Part shown: positions 9,782 to 18,614 of the stretch, piece by piece
How positions within the stretch are numbered: the stretch's first letter is position 1
Layout of the letters: every line of letters begins with the position of its first letter
Assembly (NCBI RefSeq): GCF_022023855.1
Contig: NZ_CP059449.1
Location: 2,746,414-2,810,413 of the forward strand
Direction: 5' to 3'
DNA: 64,000 bases
From: Azospirillum brasilense
Lineage (GTDB): Bacteria; Pseudomonadota; Alphaproteobacteria; Azospirillales; Azospirillaceae
Translations under genes and position numbers: made by a program
The notes under the pieces: model-generated
Databases searched by the model: none
The model's input: the letters and a program-made list of their open reading frames with translations, nothing else
What the model was told of the DNA's origin: nothing

Positions 9782-10195
9782 ATGAACCGCAAGTCGATGC
9801 TCGGCGATCCGCCGCCGATCCGAATCACCCCCCATGACCTTGGGCGTCTCGACGTCCTTCTCGCCCATCTCAGCCAGCCCGCCGGCGTCATCGACTTCCT
9901 CCAGCGTGAGGTCGACCGCGCCGATGTCGCGGACCCTCCCGACGGCGACGGCGGCGGCACGCCCTTCGTCCGGCTCGGCAGCCGGGTCACCTTCGCGGAC
10001 GACCGGGGCACGCGGCACACCGCCACACTCATCACACCGGATGAAGCGGCCCGGCGCCAGGACGGCATCTCGATCCTGACCCCGGTGGGCGCCGCCCTGC
10101 TCGGCCTGTCCGAGGGGCAATCCATCGCCTACGGCACGCTCGACGGCCGCACCAAGTCGGTGCAGGTCCTGCGGATCGAACCTCCGGCGGCCTGA
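9782..10195 (+). CDS. rnk: Regulator of nucleoside diphosphate kinase / GreA-GreB family protein
   Basis: 137 residues resembling Rnk: a short helical N-terminal part (ITPHDLGRLDVLLAHL) and a C-terminal GreA/GreB-type domain near 65-135 (RLGSRVTFAD, ISILTPVGAALLGLSEGQSI). Rnk-type proteins bind RNA polymerase near the secondary channel and influence nucleotide pools. GGAG 9 nt before the ATG supports the start. Confidence 0.88.
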   Translation: MNRKSMLGDPPPIRITPHDLGRLDVLLAHLSQPAGVIDFLQREVDRADVADPPDGDGGGTPFVRLGSRVTFADDRGTRHTATLITPDEAARRQDGISILTPVGAALLGLSEGQSIAYGTLDGRTKSVQVLRIEPPAA

Positions 10196-10234
10196 CAGCC
10201 CGCCTGACGGTCCATCGACCACGGCTTGCACCGT

Positions 10235-10263
10235 GGCGCGTCCGCGGAAAAGGCGGACGCGCC
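10235..10263. terminator. Hairpin between rnk and ygfZ
   Basis: A perfect 11-bp stem (10235-10245 with 10253-10263) closes a GGAAAAG loop, with no T-run after it. It probably marks the 3' end of the rnk message or protects it. Confidence 0.5.
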
Positions 10264-10352
10264 ATGCAAGGGAACACCCCTCGCCACCCTTGCCTCCCCT
10301 GCCCCCTTCGCCCAACTATCGGGGACTTGAACGGGACAATCGGAGCAAGGGC

Positions 10353-11258
10353 ATGACGGCGGAACAGGCGGGCTACACGATCCTGGAGGATCGGGGCGTC
10401 ATCGCGGTCACTGGCGAGGACCGGGCGGCCTTCCTGCAAGGGCTGGTGTCCAACGACGTGCGCCGTGTCGCACCGGACCGCGCCGTCTACGCGCTGTTCC
10501 TCACCCCGCAGGGCAAGTTCCTGCACGATTTCCGCATCGCCGAATCGGACGGCGCCCTGCTGCTCGATCCCGAGACAGACCGGCGCGAGGAATTCCTGCG
10601 CCGCCTGAAGATGTACAAGCTGCGCTCCAAGATCACGCTGGAGGACCGCGCCGGTTCCCTGCTGGCCGTCGTCCTGTTCGGCGGCGATACCCTCGCCCGT
10701 CTGGGCCTGCCGGATGAGGCCGGTGCGGCCGTGCCCTTCGCGGGGGGCGTCGCTTTCACCGACCCGCGCCTGCCGGCGCTGGGCGCCCGCGCCTTCCTGC
10801 CGCGCGAGGGCGCCGCGGCGGCGCTGGAGGCGGCGGGCTTCGTTCCGCGCAGCGCGGAGGACTACGACCGGCTGCGCCTGTCGCTCGGCGTTCCGGAGGG
10901 CAGCCGTGACCTCACGCCCGACAAGGCGCTGCCGCTGGAGAACGATCTGGACGACCTCAACGCCATCTCCTGGGACAAGGGCTGCTACATGGGGCAGGAA
11001 TTGACCGCCCGCACCAAGTACCGCGCCCTGATCAAGAAGAAGCTGTTCCCGGTGACGCTGGAGGGCCCCCTGCCCGCCCCCGGCACGCCGGTGACCCTGG
11101 AGGGCAAGGAGATCGGTGAGATCCGCAGCGGCCATGGCTCCACGGCGCTTGCCTTGTTGCGGCTGGAAGACCTCACCCGTGCGGAGCAAGACGGATTGGT
11201 CTTGACAGCCGGAGAGGCCACAGTCACGCCGGCAAAGCCAGTCTGGGCAAGCTTTTGA
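10353..11258 (+). CDS. ygfZ: tRNA-modifying/folate-binding protein YgfZ (GcvT-like)
   Basis: 301 residues of the YgfZ/IBA57 family, a folate-binding GcvT paralog that helps build or repair certain iron-sulfur clusters. The diagnostic KGCYxGQE motif is present as KGCYMGQE near residue 210, with its key cysteine. The GcvT-like N-terminus (ILEDRGVIAVTGEDRAAFLQGLVSND) is intact. GGAG 7-8 nt upstream fixes the ATG at 10353. It follows rnk after a hairpin. Confidence 0.92.
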   Translation: MTAEQAGYTILEDRGVIAVTGEDRAAFLQGLVSNDVRRVAPDRAVYALFLTPQGKFLHDFRIAESDGALLLDPETDRREEFLRRLKMYKLRSKITLEDRAGSLLAVVLFGGDTLARLGLPDEAGAAVPFAGGVAFTDPRLPALGARAFLPREGAAAALEAAGFVPRSAEDYDRLRLSLGVPEGSRDLTPDKALPLENDLDDLNAISWDKGCYMGQELTARTKYRALIKKKLFPVTLEGPLPAPGTPVTLEGKEIGEIRSGHGSTALALLRLEDLTRAEQDGLVLTAGEATVTPAKPVWASF

Positions 11259-11418
11259 GTTCTTCGTCATTTTTATTCCCGAACCTTGCACGGACTAGCC
11301 GAAAGATTTTTTCGATTTTCCGCGTGACCATTCCCGCCGAGACCCTGTTGTCGAATTGCCTTACCGAGACAAACCAAGGCACTCGACAGAAACGCCGAAA
11401 CACGGAGAGGAGTGAGTT

Positions 11419-12039
11419 ATGCGTAGGGAAATCATCGCGGCTGCGTCCGTCCTGGCGCTGATGACCGGCACGGCGATGGCGCAGACCACGTCACCGACCA
11501 CCGGCAGCCCCACCACCGGCGCCCCGACCGCGACCGAGATGAACAAAAGCGGCAGCGCCCCGGGTAACGCCACGACCGGCAGCGCCGCGACCGGCAGCGC
11601 TTCCGGCCTGACCGGCGGCACGCTCGCCAGCGCCGAGAACATGATGGGCAAGAACGTCTACGGCACCGACAACGAGAAGGTCGGCGAGGTCGAGGACATC
11701 ATCCTCGACAGCAACGGCCAAGCCCAACAGCTCGTGATCTCCTCGGGCGGCTTCCTCGGCATCGGGGAGAAGCAGATCGCCGTGGACATCGGCAAGGCCA
11801 ACTGGGATGCCCAGCAGGAGCGCGTCCAGCTCTCGGGCATGACCCGCGACCAGGTGAAGGAGATGCCGGAGTTCGAGTACTCCGACACCACCACCTCGCT
11901 GAACCGCAACAAGGACAAGGCCGGCGACACGGTGAACGGCGCGGCGAGCCGCTCCTCCACTGGCACCTCCGGCACCATGACCGCCCCGAGCGGAGCCACC
12001 GGCACGCCGCCGGCCGCCCCGTCGGGCACCGGCCAGTAA
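11419..12039 (+). CDS. PRC-barrel domain protein, secreted
   Basis: 206 residues. A signal peptide (about 1-21, ending AMAQ) is followed by a low-complexity Thr/Gly/Ser/Ala stretch, then a PRC-barrel near 75-145 (MGKNVYGTDNEKVGEVEDIILDSNG), and another Ser/Thr/Gly/Pro-rich tail. PRC-barrel proteins of this exported type are often stress-linked; the ligand is unknown. AGAGGAG before the ATG is a good ribosome-binding site. The flanking disordered regions suggest periplasmic or surface location. Confidence 0.85.
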   Translation: MRREIIAAASVLALMTGTAMAQTTSPTTGSPTTGAPTATEMNKSGSAPGNATTGSAATGSASGLTGGTLASAENMMGKNVYGTDNEKVGEVEDIILDSNGQAQQLVISSGGFLGIGEKQIAVDIGKANWDAQQERVQLSGMTRDQVKEMPEFEYSDTTTSLNRNKDKAGDTVNGAASRSSTGTSGTMTAPSGATGTPPAAPSGTGQ

Positions 12040-12070
12040 TCGCCGGCCAATCGCCGACGTTACCGTCATG

Positions 12071-12105
12071 AAAAGCCCCCGCGGCCAAGCGCCGCGGGGG
12101 CTTTT
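12071..12105. terminator. Bidirectional Rho-independent terminator
   Basis: A 14-bp perfect stem (12071-12084 with 12092-12105), GC-rich with A4/T4 ends and a 7-base loop. It serves the PRC-barrel gene on + and the convergent secreted-protein gene on -. Confidence 0.88.
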
Positions 12106-12123
12106 CCCTGTTCGGAGTCGTGC

Positions 12124-12537
12124 TTACGGACGCGCGACGTGCCAGACGTTGTTGACGCCATCGCCGGTGGTGTCGCCCGGCTTGCCGTCCTTCGCCCAGC
12201 CGTAGAGCGGCTTGCCCTTGTAGGCCCACTGCATGGAGCCATCGTCGCGGGTGACGACGGAATAGTCGCCCATCGGCTTGGCGCCCGCCGGAGCCATCAG
12301 CGGCGGCCAGTTGGTGGCGCACTGCCCATTGCAGGCAGACTTACCCCCCGAATCGCGGTCGAAGACGTACAGCGTCATGCCCTTGCTGTCGGTCAACACG
12401 GGGCCGCCGGACGACTGGCCGGTCTTGGCGGGCATGGCGCCCTGCGCGAAGGCGGACGGCGCGAAAACGGACGGTGCCGCGAGGCCGAGCGCCAGCGTGA
12501 TCGTCGCGGCGGCGGTGAAACGGGTGAAGCGGTGCAT
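12124..12537 (-). CDS. Secreted protein with PF03640-type repeat (lipoprotein-15 family)
   Basis: 137 residues with an export signal (1-32, ending SAFAQ) and a mature part bearing the repeat family's pattern: VLTDSKGMTLYVFDRDSGGKSACNG-C-A-W-P and a second GKPLYGWAKDGKPGD unit. Two cysteines (ACNGQC) may form a disulfide or bind metal. No lipobox Cys follows the signal, so it is likely periplasmic. Function of the family is unknown. Confidence 0.85.
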   Translation of the reverse strand: MHRFTRFTAAATITLALGLAAPSVFAPSAFAQGAMPAKTGQSSGGPVLTDSKGMTLYVFDRDSGGKSACNGQCATNWPPLMAPAGAKPMGDYSVVTRDDGSMQWAYKGKPLYGWAKDGKPGDTTGDGVNNVWHVARP

Positions 12538-12638
12538 GGACGGAACCTCCCTGTCGTGACGGGGCGGGTGATTGGACCCGGCCCTCACTGACAGGACGCC
12601 CGTCGCGGCGCTTTATTCCGTCCCCACCCGAAGGATGA

Positions 12639-13337
12639 TCAGGCCCGCAGCAGATCGACGAAACGGCGGCAGGCCGCGATGTCCACGCGCAGGGCGGCAC
12701 GGCGCTTGGTCGCTTCCGGGTCCTCGCCCCAGGCTTCGATCTGGAAGGTCTCGTCGAGCTGCGACACCTCGAACGCCTCCTCGGCGTCGATGCGCCCCTC
12801 GACCAGCGCCAGCGCGACGATCAGCGAGCCGCAGGAGCCGGTGGCGGTCTGGAGCGCCGACAGCATCCAGTCGTCGTAGACCTCCACCGCGTTGCGCAGG
12901 GCGCGCAGCGCCTCGGGCGGCTGCGGCTTGGGCATCAGCCCCGCGTTGACGTGCAGCGGCGCGTCGTAGCGCAGCGTCGCCCAGTCAAGCAGCGGCTGCC
13001 AGCGCTGCGCCTGCCGCTCCACCAGGTTCCGGGGATGCTCCGCGCGGTAGCAGAGAAGGTCCGTCTCCGCATAGGCGGCCACGCCGTCAACGATGGCCGC
13101 GCGGCCCTTGCCGATCAGGTCGACCGCCGTGCTGGCGAGCTGCATCAGCGGCATGCTGTCCGGGGCGATGTCCTCGGGCTGCGCGTCCCATTCGGCGGCG
13201 ACGGCCTGGGCCAGCGGCCAGCTCACGAAGACCAGCGGCGCCTTGGCCGGGCTGCGGATCGGGCGGTTGTCCAGGCGCACCTCGAAGCCGCCACCGGCGG
13301 CCTCGTCGACGGAGGCGGTCTTGTAGAAGCGCTTCAT
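12639..13337 (-). CDS. ATP12-family chaperone for F1-ATPase assembly
   Basis: 232 residues of the ATP12 family, which in mitochondria and alphaproteobacteria protects the F1 alpha subunit before assembly. Typical stretches are MKRFYKTASVDE at the N-terminus, LDNRPIRSPAK near 22, AAEWDAQ near 48 and ETDLLCYRAEHP near 90. It stands 21 bp after the HAD phosphatase gene in the same direction, the common alphaproteobacterial order crcB-rluC-HAD-ATP12. Confidence 0.93.
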   Translation of the reverse strand: MKRFYKTASVDEAAGGGFEVRLDNRPIRSPAKAPLVFVSWPLAQAVAAEWDAQPEDIAPDSMPLMQLASTAVDLIGKGRAAIVDGVAAYAETDLLCYRAEHPRNLVERQAQRWQPLLDWATLRYDAPLHVNAGLMPKPQPPEALRALRNAVEVYDDWMLSALQTATGSCGSLIVALALVEGRIDAEEAFEVSQLDETFQIEAWGEDPEATKRRAALRVDIAACRRFVDLLRA

Positions 13338-13358
13338 CAGGGTCCTTCGAATGCTCTC

Positions 13359-14048
13359 TTAACGGTGCAACAGGTCCAGCACGGCGCCGGCCACCTCACG
13401 CCCGCGATGGACGATGCGGTCGGCCCCGGCGCCCTCCAGCTCGGCCACCGCGTGATAGCCCCAGGAGACGCCGACCGACGCGGCCCGCGCGTTGCGGGCC
13501 ATCTGAATGTCGTAGGTGGTGTCGCCGATCACAACCGTCCGCGCCGCCTCCACCCCGGTTTCGGCCAGCGCGCGGTAGACCATGTCGGGGTGCGGCTTGC
13601 CGGGGCCGATGTCGCTGGTCTGGAGCGTGACGAAACGCTCGGTCAACCCGTGATGGGCCAGCACGGCGTCCAGCCCGCGCCGCGACTTGCCGGTCGCCAC
13701 ACCCAGCAGCACGCCCTCGGCCTCCAGCGCGTCCAGCGTGTCGCGCAGGCCGGGGAACAGCGGCTCGTGCAGGTCGCCGCGATGGCGCAGCGCCGCGAAG
13801 GCGTCCTTGTAGCTTTCCGCGACGGCCACATGGCGGTCGGTATCGAGGTTCGGCAGCAGTTGCGACACCGCCTGCACCAGCGGCAGCCCGACCATGCGGC
13901 GCACCTCCAGCGGGTCCGGCTCGCCCAACCCGTGGGCCGCCCAGGCGGTGGTCATGGCGTCGATGATGGCGAACTGGCTGTCCACCAGCGTGCCGTCGCA
14001 ATCGAACAGGGCCAGCCGCAGGGGACGGGCATTCTCTGAGCTGCTCAC
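13359..14048 (-). CDS. HAD-family phosphatase (phosphoglycolate-phosphatase-like)
   Basis: A 229-residue HAD hydrolase. Motif I is LFDCDGTLVDS near residue 14, motif II is the T of GVATGKS, motif III the K of GPGKPHPDMV, and motif IV VIGDTTYDIQMA; all catalytic residues are present. The substrate is a small phosphomonoester, possibly phosphoglycolate. I prefer the GTG start at 14048 (GGAGG 8 nt upstream) over an ATG at 14054 that is only 2 nt from the same GGAGG. Probably cotranscribed with ATP12. Confidence 0.88.
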   Translation of the reverse strand: MSSSENARPLRLALFDCDGTLVDSQFAIIDAMTTAWAAHGLGEPDPLEVRRMVGLPLVQAVSQLLPNLDTDRHVAVAESYKDAFAALRHRGDLHEPLFPGLRDTLDALEAEGVLLGVATGKSRRGLDAVLAHHGLTERFVTLQTSDIGPGKPHPDMVYRALAETGVEAARTVVIGDTTYDIQMARNARAASVGVSWGYHAVAELEGAGADRIVHRGREVAGAVLDLLHR

Positions 14049-14111
14049 GGGCATCGCCTCCGGGACGCGGGTCGTACCGGACTTATGCGGGCCGCGTCGG
14101 GAAAGCGCAAC

Positions 14112-15347
14112 TCACTTTGCCGGCTGCGACACCGGGGAGCGCCAATGGAGCAGGTGGACCGCCGCGCCCAGCAGCAGGCCCCAGAAGGCCGAGCCCACCC
14201 CGGCGAAGGACAGGCCGGAGGCGGTGACCAGCATGGTGACCAGGGCGGCGGTGCGGTTCGCCTCCACCTGCACGGCGCCCATCAGGGCGGAGCCGAAGGC
14301 GCCGACCAGGGCCAGCCCGGCCACCCCCTCGATCAGGATCGGCGGGGAGCGGGTGACCATCACCGCCGTTACCCCGGCCAGCCCGGCGAACAGGATGTAG
14401 CCGATGCCGCCGACGAAGGCGGCCTGCCAGCGCCGCGCCGGGTTCGGGTCGGCGTCCGGGCTGGCGCAGAGCGCCGCGGTGATCGCCGCAAGGTTGACGG
14501 TCGGAGCGCCGCCCAGCGCCGTCAGGGCGGAGGCCGCCCCCGTCGCGAGGAAGATCGGACGGGTCGGCGGCGCGTAGTTGTAGGTCGCCAGCACGGCGAG
14601 GCCGGGGATGTTCTGCGACGCCATGGTGACGACGAACAGCGGCAGGGCGATGCCGACCATCGCCTCCCAGGTGAAGACCGGCTGGACGAAGGTCACGCTC
14701 GGCCACAGCGCGCCGGGCAGCGCCGCCCCGCCGGCCAAACCGCCGGCCAAACCGCCGGAAGAGTCCAGCGCCATCGCCCCCAGTGCCACCGCCACCGCGG
14801 CGGGCACGGCGTAGAGCCGCGCCACCCGCCCCACCACCGCCCAGGTCGCCAGCACCAGCAGCGCCACGCCGGGCGCTTGCGACACCGCCAGGAAGGGGGC
14901 GAGGCACAGCTTCAGCAGGATGCCCGCCAGCATGCCGTTGGCCAGTGGCTTCGGAATCGCCGCGATCCAGCGGCCCAGCGGCGACCACAGCCCGGCCAGG
15001 ACGATCAGCACGCCGGTCACCACGAAGGCCCCCACCGCGGCGGGGAACCCACCCTCCACCGCGCCGGTGGCGGCCAGCAGCGCCATGCCCGGCGTCGTCC
15101 AGGCGATGCTGATCGGCTTGCGCCGGTGCAGGCTGAGACCCATCGCCGTCAGCCCCATGGCGAATCCGACCAGGACGAGGCCCGACACTACCTGCTCCGT
15201 GCTGGCACCCACGGCGGTCAGGCCATGGATGACCACCGCCACCGAACTGGCGTAGCCGACCAGGGCTGCCAGCAGGCCGGCGCCGAGCGCGCGCAGGGAA
15301 AGCCCCGTTGAAAGGCCCGTCGCCGGGACGGTGTCGGAAGAGGACAT
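14112..15347 (-). CDS. benE: Benzoate/H+ symporter, BenE family
   Basis: 411 residues with about 12 hydrophobic segments, resembling BenE: LRALGAGLLAALVGYASSVAVVIHGL at the N-terminus, ISIAWTTPGMALLAATG near 85 and IPKPLANGMLAGILL near 137. BenE-type carriers take up benzoate with protons, but no benzoate-degradation genes lie nearby, so the substrate is not certain. GGAGGG precedes the ATG. Divergent from a GntR regulator. Confidence 0.85.
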   Translation of the reverse strand: MSSSDTVPATGLSTGLSLRALGAGLLAALVGYASSVAVVIHGLTAVGASTEQVVSGLVLVGFAMGLTAMGLSLHRRKPISIAWTTPGMALLAATGAVEGGFPAAVGAFVVTGVLIVLAGLWSPLGRWIAAIPKPLANGMLAGILLKLCLAPFLAVSQAPGVALLVLATWAVVGRVARLYAVPAAVAVALGAMALDSSGGLAGGLAGGAALPGALWPSVTFVQPVFTWEAMVGIALPLFVVTMASQNIPGLAVLATYNYAPPTRPIFLATGAASALTALGGAPTVNLAAITAALCASPDADPNPARRWQAAFVGGIGYILFAGLAGVTAVMVTRSPPILIEGVAGLALVGAFGSALMGAVQVEANRTAALVTMLVTASGLSFAGVGSAFWGLLLGAAVHLLHWRSPVSQPAK

Positions 15348-15388
15348 GACGCGAAACCCTCCGTCAGGGGTGCGGAACGAGGGAGAAA

Positions 15389-15417
15389 GTGATAGATTGG
15401 ATCCAATATCCTGACAA
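15389..15417 (-). promoter_or_regulatory. benE promoter with overlapping palindromic operator
   Basis: On the - strand TTGTCA (15412-15417) and TATCAC (15389-15394) are 17 bp apart. The perfect 12-bp palindrome ATTGGATCCAAT (15396-15407) fills the spacer. The position between divergent benE and gntR, and similarity to palindromic sites of FCD-type GntR proteins, suggest a repressor site. Confidence 0.6.
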
Positions 15418-15430
15418 GGGGAGATCACGC

Positions 15431-16120
15431 ATGGCGGTCAACGACGGGCTGTCGCGCCTCGTGGCGCGGGCGCAGCCGCGCCACCGCACCACCACGGAGT
15501 TCGTGGAGGCGACGCTGCGCGAGGCGATCCTGACCGGGGTCATCGCGCCGGGCACGCCCCTGCGACAGGAGGAGCTGGCGGAAACCTTCGGGGTCAGCCG
15601 CATGCCGGTGCGCGAGGCGCTGCGTCAATTGGAGGCACGGGCGCTGGCCGAGTTCCACCCGCACCGCGGGGCGGTCGTCGCGGAAATCTCGGCGGCGGAC
15701 GGCGCCGACATCGGAGCGATCCGCATGGCTCTGGAGCCGATGGCGCTGCGCCTGTCGCTGCCCGGCCTGACGGCGGCGGACCTCGATCAGGCGGAAGAGC
15801 TGATTGCGGAGATGGACGGGGAGGCCGATCCGGGCCGCATGGGCGAGCTGAACCGGCGCTTCCACATGACGCTTTACGCGCGGGCCGGACGGCCCCGGCT
15901 GCTGGCGCTGACGGAGCAGCATCTGCTGGCCGCCGACCGCTACCTGCGCTTCCAGTTCGCGGCGCTGGGCTATCGGCCACGGTCGCAGGATGAGCACCGC
16001 GCGCTGCTGGCGGCGTGCCGGGCGGGGGACGCGGATGCGGCCTGCCGGCTGGTCACCGAGCATGTCGGGCAGGCGGCGGAGCAGCTTACGGCGTTTCTGG
16101 AGGGGCGCGAAGCGGGGTAA
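15431..16120 (+). CDS. GntR-family transcriptional regulator (FadR/FCD subgroup)
   Basis: 229 residues: winged helix at about 18-80 (REAILTGVIAPGTPLRQEELAETFGVSRMPVREALRQLEARAL, the GntR signature) and an all-helical FCD ligand-binding domain behind it with metal-type histidines (FHMTLY, DEHRALLAA). GGGGAG 8 nt before ATG 15431 sets the start. Divergent from benE, so it probably represses benE and itself through the intergenic palindrome. Confidence 0.92.
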   Translation: MAVNDGLSRLVARAQPRHRTTTEFVEATLREAILTGVIAPGTPLRQEELAETFGVSRMPVREALRQLEARALAEFHPHRGAVVAEISAADGADIGAIRMALEPMALRLSLPGLTAADLDQAEELIAEMDGEADPGRMGELNRRFHMTLYARAGRPRLLALTEQHLLAADRYLRFQFAALGYRPRSQDEHRALLAACRAGDADAACRLVTEHVGQAAEQLTAFLEGREAG

Positions 16121-16130
16121 ACCCCCGCCC

Positions 16131-17150
16131 CTACTCGACCCCCTCGAACGGGTCGCCCTTCAGGCTGGCGCTGAAGCCCAGATACTTCCAGGTGGTCAGC
16201 ATGTGATCCGGCAGCGGGGCCGTCACGTCGATCATCCGGTTGCCGCCACGCGGGTGCGGCAGGATCAGGCGGCGGGCGTGCAGGTGCAGCTTCTTCTGGA
16301 CCTCGGCGCCCGGCAGATAGGCCCCCTGCCCGGCGTACTTGCCGTCGCCCAGGATCGGCGTGCCGATGGCGTTCATGTGGACGCGGAGCTGGTGGGTGCG
16401 GCCGGTGCGCGGCCACATGGCGACAAAGGCCGCCTGCTTGCCCAGATTCTCCAGCACCGAGTAGTAGGTGACGGCGCGCTTGCCGTCGTCCTCGTCGCCG
16501 GCCACCCGCTCACCCTGCGGCCCGCCCTCCTTGGCCAGCGCGAGGTCGATCTTGCCCTGGTAGGGCTTCGGCACGCCGACCGTGGCGGCCCAGTAGATCT
16601 TGCGCACGTCGCGGCCGCGGAACTGCTCCGTCAGCTTGGACGCCGCGAAGGTGTTGCGCGCCAGCAGCAGGACGCCCGAGGTGTCCTTGTCCAGCCGGTG
16701 CACCAGCTTCGGCCGCTCCTTCGCGTCGAAGCGCAGGGCGTCCAGCATGGCGTCGAGATGCTTGGTGGTGTTGGTGCCGCCCTGAACGGCGAGCCCGGCC
16801 GGCTTGTTCAGGGCGATGACGTCGCCGTCCTTGAAGAGGACCAGCGCCTGGAGCGCCGCGATGTCCTTGTCCGACATGGCCGGCTTCTTCGGCGCGGGGG
16901 CCGCGGCGGCGCCCTCCGGCTTGGCCCAGTCGGCCAGCGGCGGGATGCGGATGGACTGGCCGGCGGCGAGCCGGGTCGAGGTCTCCGCCCGCTTGCCGTC
17001 CACGCGGATCTGTCCGGTGCGCAGCAGCTTCTGCAGATAGCCGTGCCCCACGTCGGGGAAATGGCGCTTGAACCAGCGGTCGAGGCGAACGTCGGCCTCG
17101 TCGGACGTCACGGTCCGGGTTTCCACGCTGGGGGTTTTGTTCTCACTCAT
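16131..17150 (-). CDS. rluC: RluC/RluD-family 23S rRNA pseudouridine synthase
   Basis: 339 residues with an N-terminal S4 RNA-binding domain (VRLDRWFKRHFP ... LLRTGQIRVDGKR, about 20-75) and a pseudouridine synthase domain whose catalytic aspartate lies in HRLDKDTSG near residue 165. An Ala/Pro-rich linker joins the two. Homologs modify the peptidyl-transferase region of 23S rRNA. The start overlaps the crcB stop (ATGA), so both are translationally coupled. Confidence 0.93.
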   Translation of the reverse strand: MSENKTPSVETRTVTSDEADVRLDRWFKRHFPDVGHGYLQKLLRTGQIRVDGKRAETSTRLAAGQSIRIPPLADWAKPEGAAAAPAPKKPAMSDKDIAALQALVLFKDGDVIALNKPAGLAVQGGTNTTKHLDAMLDALRFDAKERPKLVHRLDKDTSGVLLLARNTFAASKLTEQFRGRDVRKIYWAATVGVPKPYQGKIDLALAKEGGPQGERVAGDEDDGKRAVTYYSVLENLGKQAAFVAMWPRTGRTHQLRVHMNAIGTPILGDGKYAGQGAYLPGAEVQKKLHLHARRLILPHPRGGNRMIDVTAPLPDHMLTTWKYLGFSASLKGDPFEGVE

Positions 17151-17551
17151 CAAACGGGCACCGAAACAAGAGAACGCACGACCGCAAGGCCGGCAAAGAA
17201 ACCCGCGATGGTCAGCACCATCGAGGCCAGGATGTAACCCGCCGCCGCCGGCAGGGCATTCCGCTCCACCAGCAGCCCGACGTCGAGCGTGAAGGAGGAG
17301 AAGGTCGTGAATCCCCCCAACACCCCGACCATCAGCAGCGCACGCAACTCCGGCGAGGGTGACCACACCAGCGCGGCCAGCTCCGCCAGGGCTCCCATGG
17401 TGAAACAGCCGATGGCGTTCACGATCAGCGTCCCATAGGGAAACTGCGTGCCCAACCAATGGCCGACCGCCGTCATCAGAAGATAGCGCGCCATGGAACC
17501 GACGGCGCCACCGACGGCGACCGCGGCGAGCGTGGACGGTGATGCGATCAC
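17150..17551 (-). CDS. crcB: Fluoride ion exporter CrcB/Fluc
   Basis: 133 residues, four transmembrane helices, with the family hallmarks GGAVGSMARY near 14, GTLIVNAIGCF near 40 and GGFTTFSSFTLD near 78 (the phenylalanine and Na+ site region). Fluc channels work as dual-topology dimers that expel fluoride. The start is a GTG with GGAGG 4-5 nt upstream. No fluoride riboswitch was seen in the short upstream region. Confidence 0.93.
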   Translation of the reverse strand: MIASPSTLAAVAVGGAVGSMARYLLMTAVGHWLGTQFPYGTLIVNAIGCFTMGALAELAALVWSPSPELRALLMVGVLGGFTTFSSFTLDVGLLVERNALPAAAGYILASMVLTIAGFFAGLAVVRSLVSVPV

Positions 17552-17618
17552 GGGACCTCCGGAACGGGCGGGACGACGGGCATCCCGCGCGGATTAGAGC
17601 CAGAATTGCGGCGGCTTG

Positions 17619-18530
17619 TCACGCGCCGGGCGCAGGGATCCCCGTATTCCGGTCGCCCACGCCGAAGATCCAGCCCTCCTGCCGCCGCGCCCGCGCGTCC
17701 ATGGCCGGCGGGGTCCACACCTCCTCCCGTCCGGCCAGCCAGCGCAGCCCCGCCGCGGAGACCAGCGCGTCCGCGTCATGGTCGGTCACCGCTCCGGACA
17801 AGCCGGCGGGCGGCGCACCGAGGACGGCCAGCGCGGCGTCGACCGCCGCCCCGTCGCGGATCTTGCGGAGGCCGAAACCGGCGCGGATGAGGAACAGGCG
17901 CGGGTAGATCTCGCAGAAGACGGTGCGCCCCGGACCCGGCGGATCGAAGGGCCAGACCGCCACCCGGTCCGGCGCCGCCCGCTTCAGGGCGCGCAGCATC
18001 CGTATCCCGGCCAGACCGCCCTTCCCCACCTGCTTGGCGCCGATCAGCTTGTAGGGGCTCTGCGGGCTGCCATAGCCGTCGGCGCGGCACACCCGCTCGG
18101 TCAGGCGGTGCGGGTCGCGGTACCAGTCCGGCTGCGTCCCGGTGCGCCAGAAATCGGCGCCGTAGTCCGGGTGCGCCGCGAAGCTGCCCCCGGCGAAGTC
18201 CGGCTCTGCCCCGGCCACCGCCTCCACCCGGTCCCACAGGTCGAAGGCCGTCGCCGCCTCGGGGTTGGGGAAATAGCGCCGGGCCACGTCGAAAGGCAGT
18301 GAGAAGGCGCAGTCGATGCCGACCAACGCCGGTCCGCGCTCCAGCCCGTCGAGCAGCCAGTCAAACACGGCGGAGCGCGACCACAGCCGGTCGGCGGGCG
18401 CGACGATCCGGGGTGGCCCTTCGGCGCTGCATTCGGCGACGGCGACGCCGGCGTAGCGCTTACCCGCGGCGCCCGACCAGTCGATGGCGATGAAGCGCCC
18501 CAAGTCCGGCACCGCGGCGTCCGTCGTCAT
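17619..18530 (-). CDS. DUF429-like protein, RNase H-like fold
   Basis: 303 residues. The N-terminal FIAIDWSGAAGKRYAGVAVAE and later GIDCAFSLP are acidic motifs typical of DUF429 and other RNase H-like proteins; a third acidic cluster (TDHDADALVSAAGL) occurs near 255. A nuclease-like or nucleotide-dependent role is possible but not shown. A TTG at 18545 would add five residues. No cotranscribed partner is evident. Confidence 0.6.
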   Translation of the reverse strand: MTTDAAVPDLGRFIAIDWSGAAGKRYAGVAVAECSAEGPPRIVAPADRLWSRSAVFDWLLDGLERGPALVGIDCAFSLPFDVARRYFPNPEAATAFDLWDRVEAVAGAEPDFAGGSFAAHPDYGADFWRTGTQPDWYRDPHRLTERVCRADGYGSPQSPYKLIGAKQVGKGGLAGIRMLRALKRAAPDRVAVWPFDPPGPGRTVFCEIYPRLFLIRAGFGLRKIRDGAAVDAALAVLGAPPAGLSGAVTDHDADALVSAAGLRWLAGREEVWTPPAMDARARRQEGWIFGVGDRNTGIPAPGA

Positions 18531-18614
18531 TCCTGATCGCCCCAATCCAATTTCACGATGCTGAAAACGGAACGTCCGACTGTCAGCGCAGGATCATTGC
18601 ACTGGAGTGTCCCC

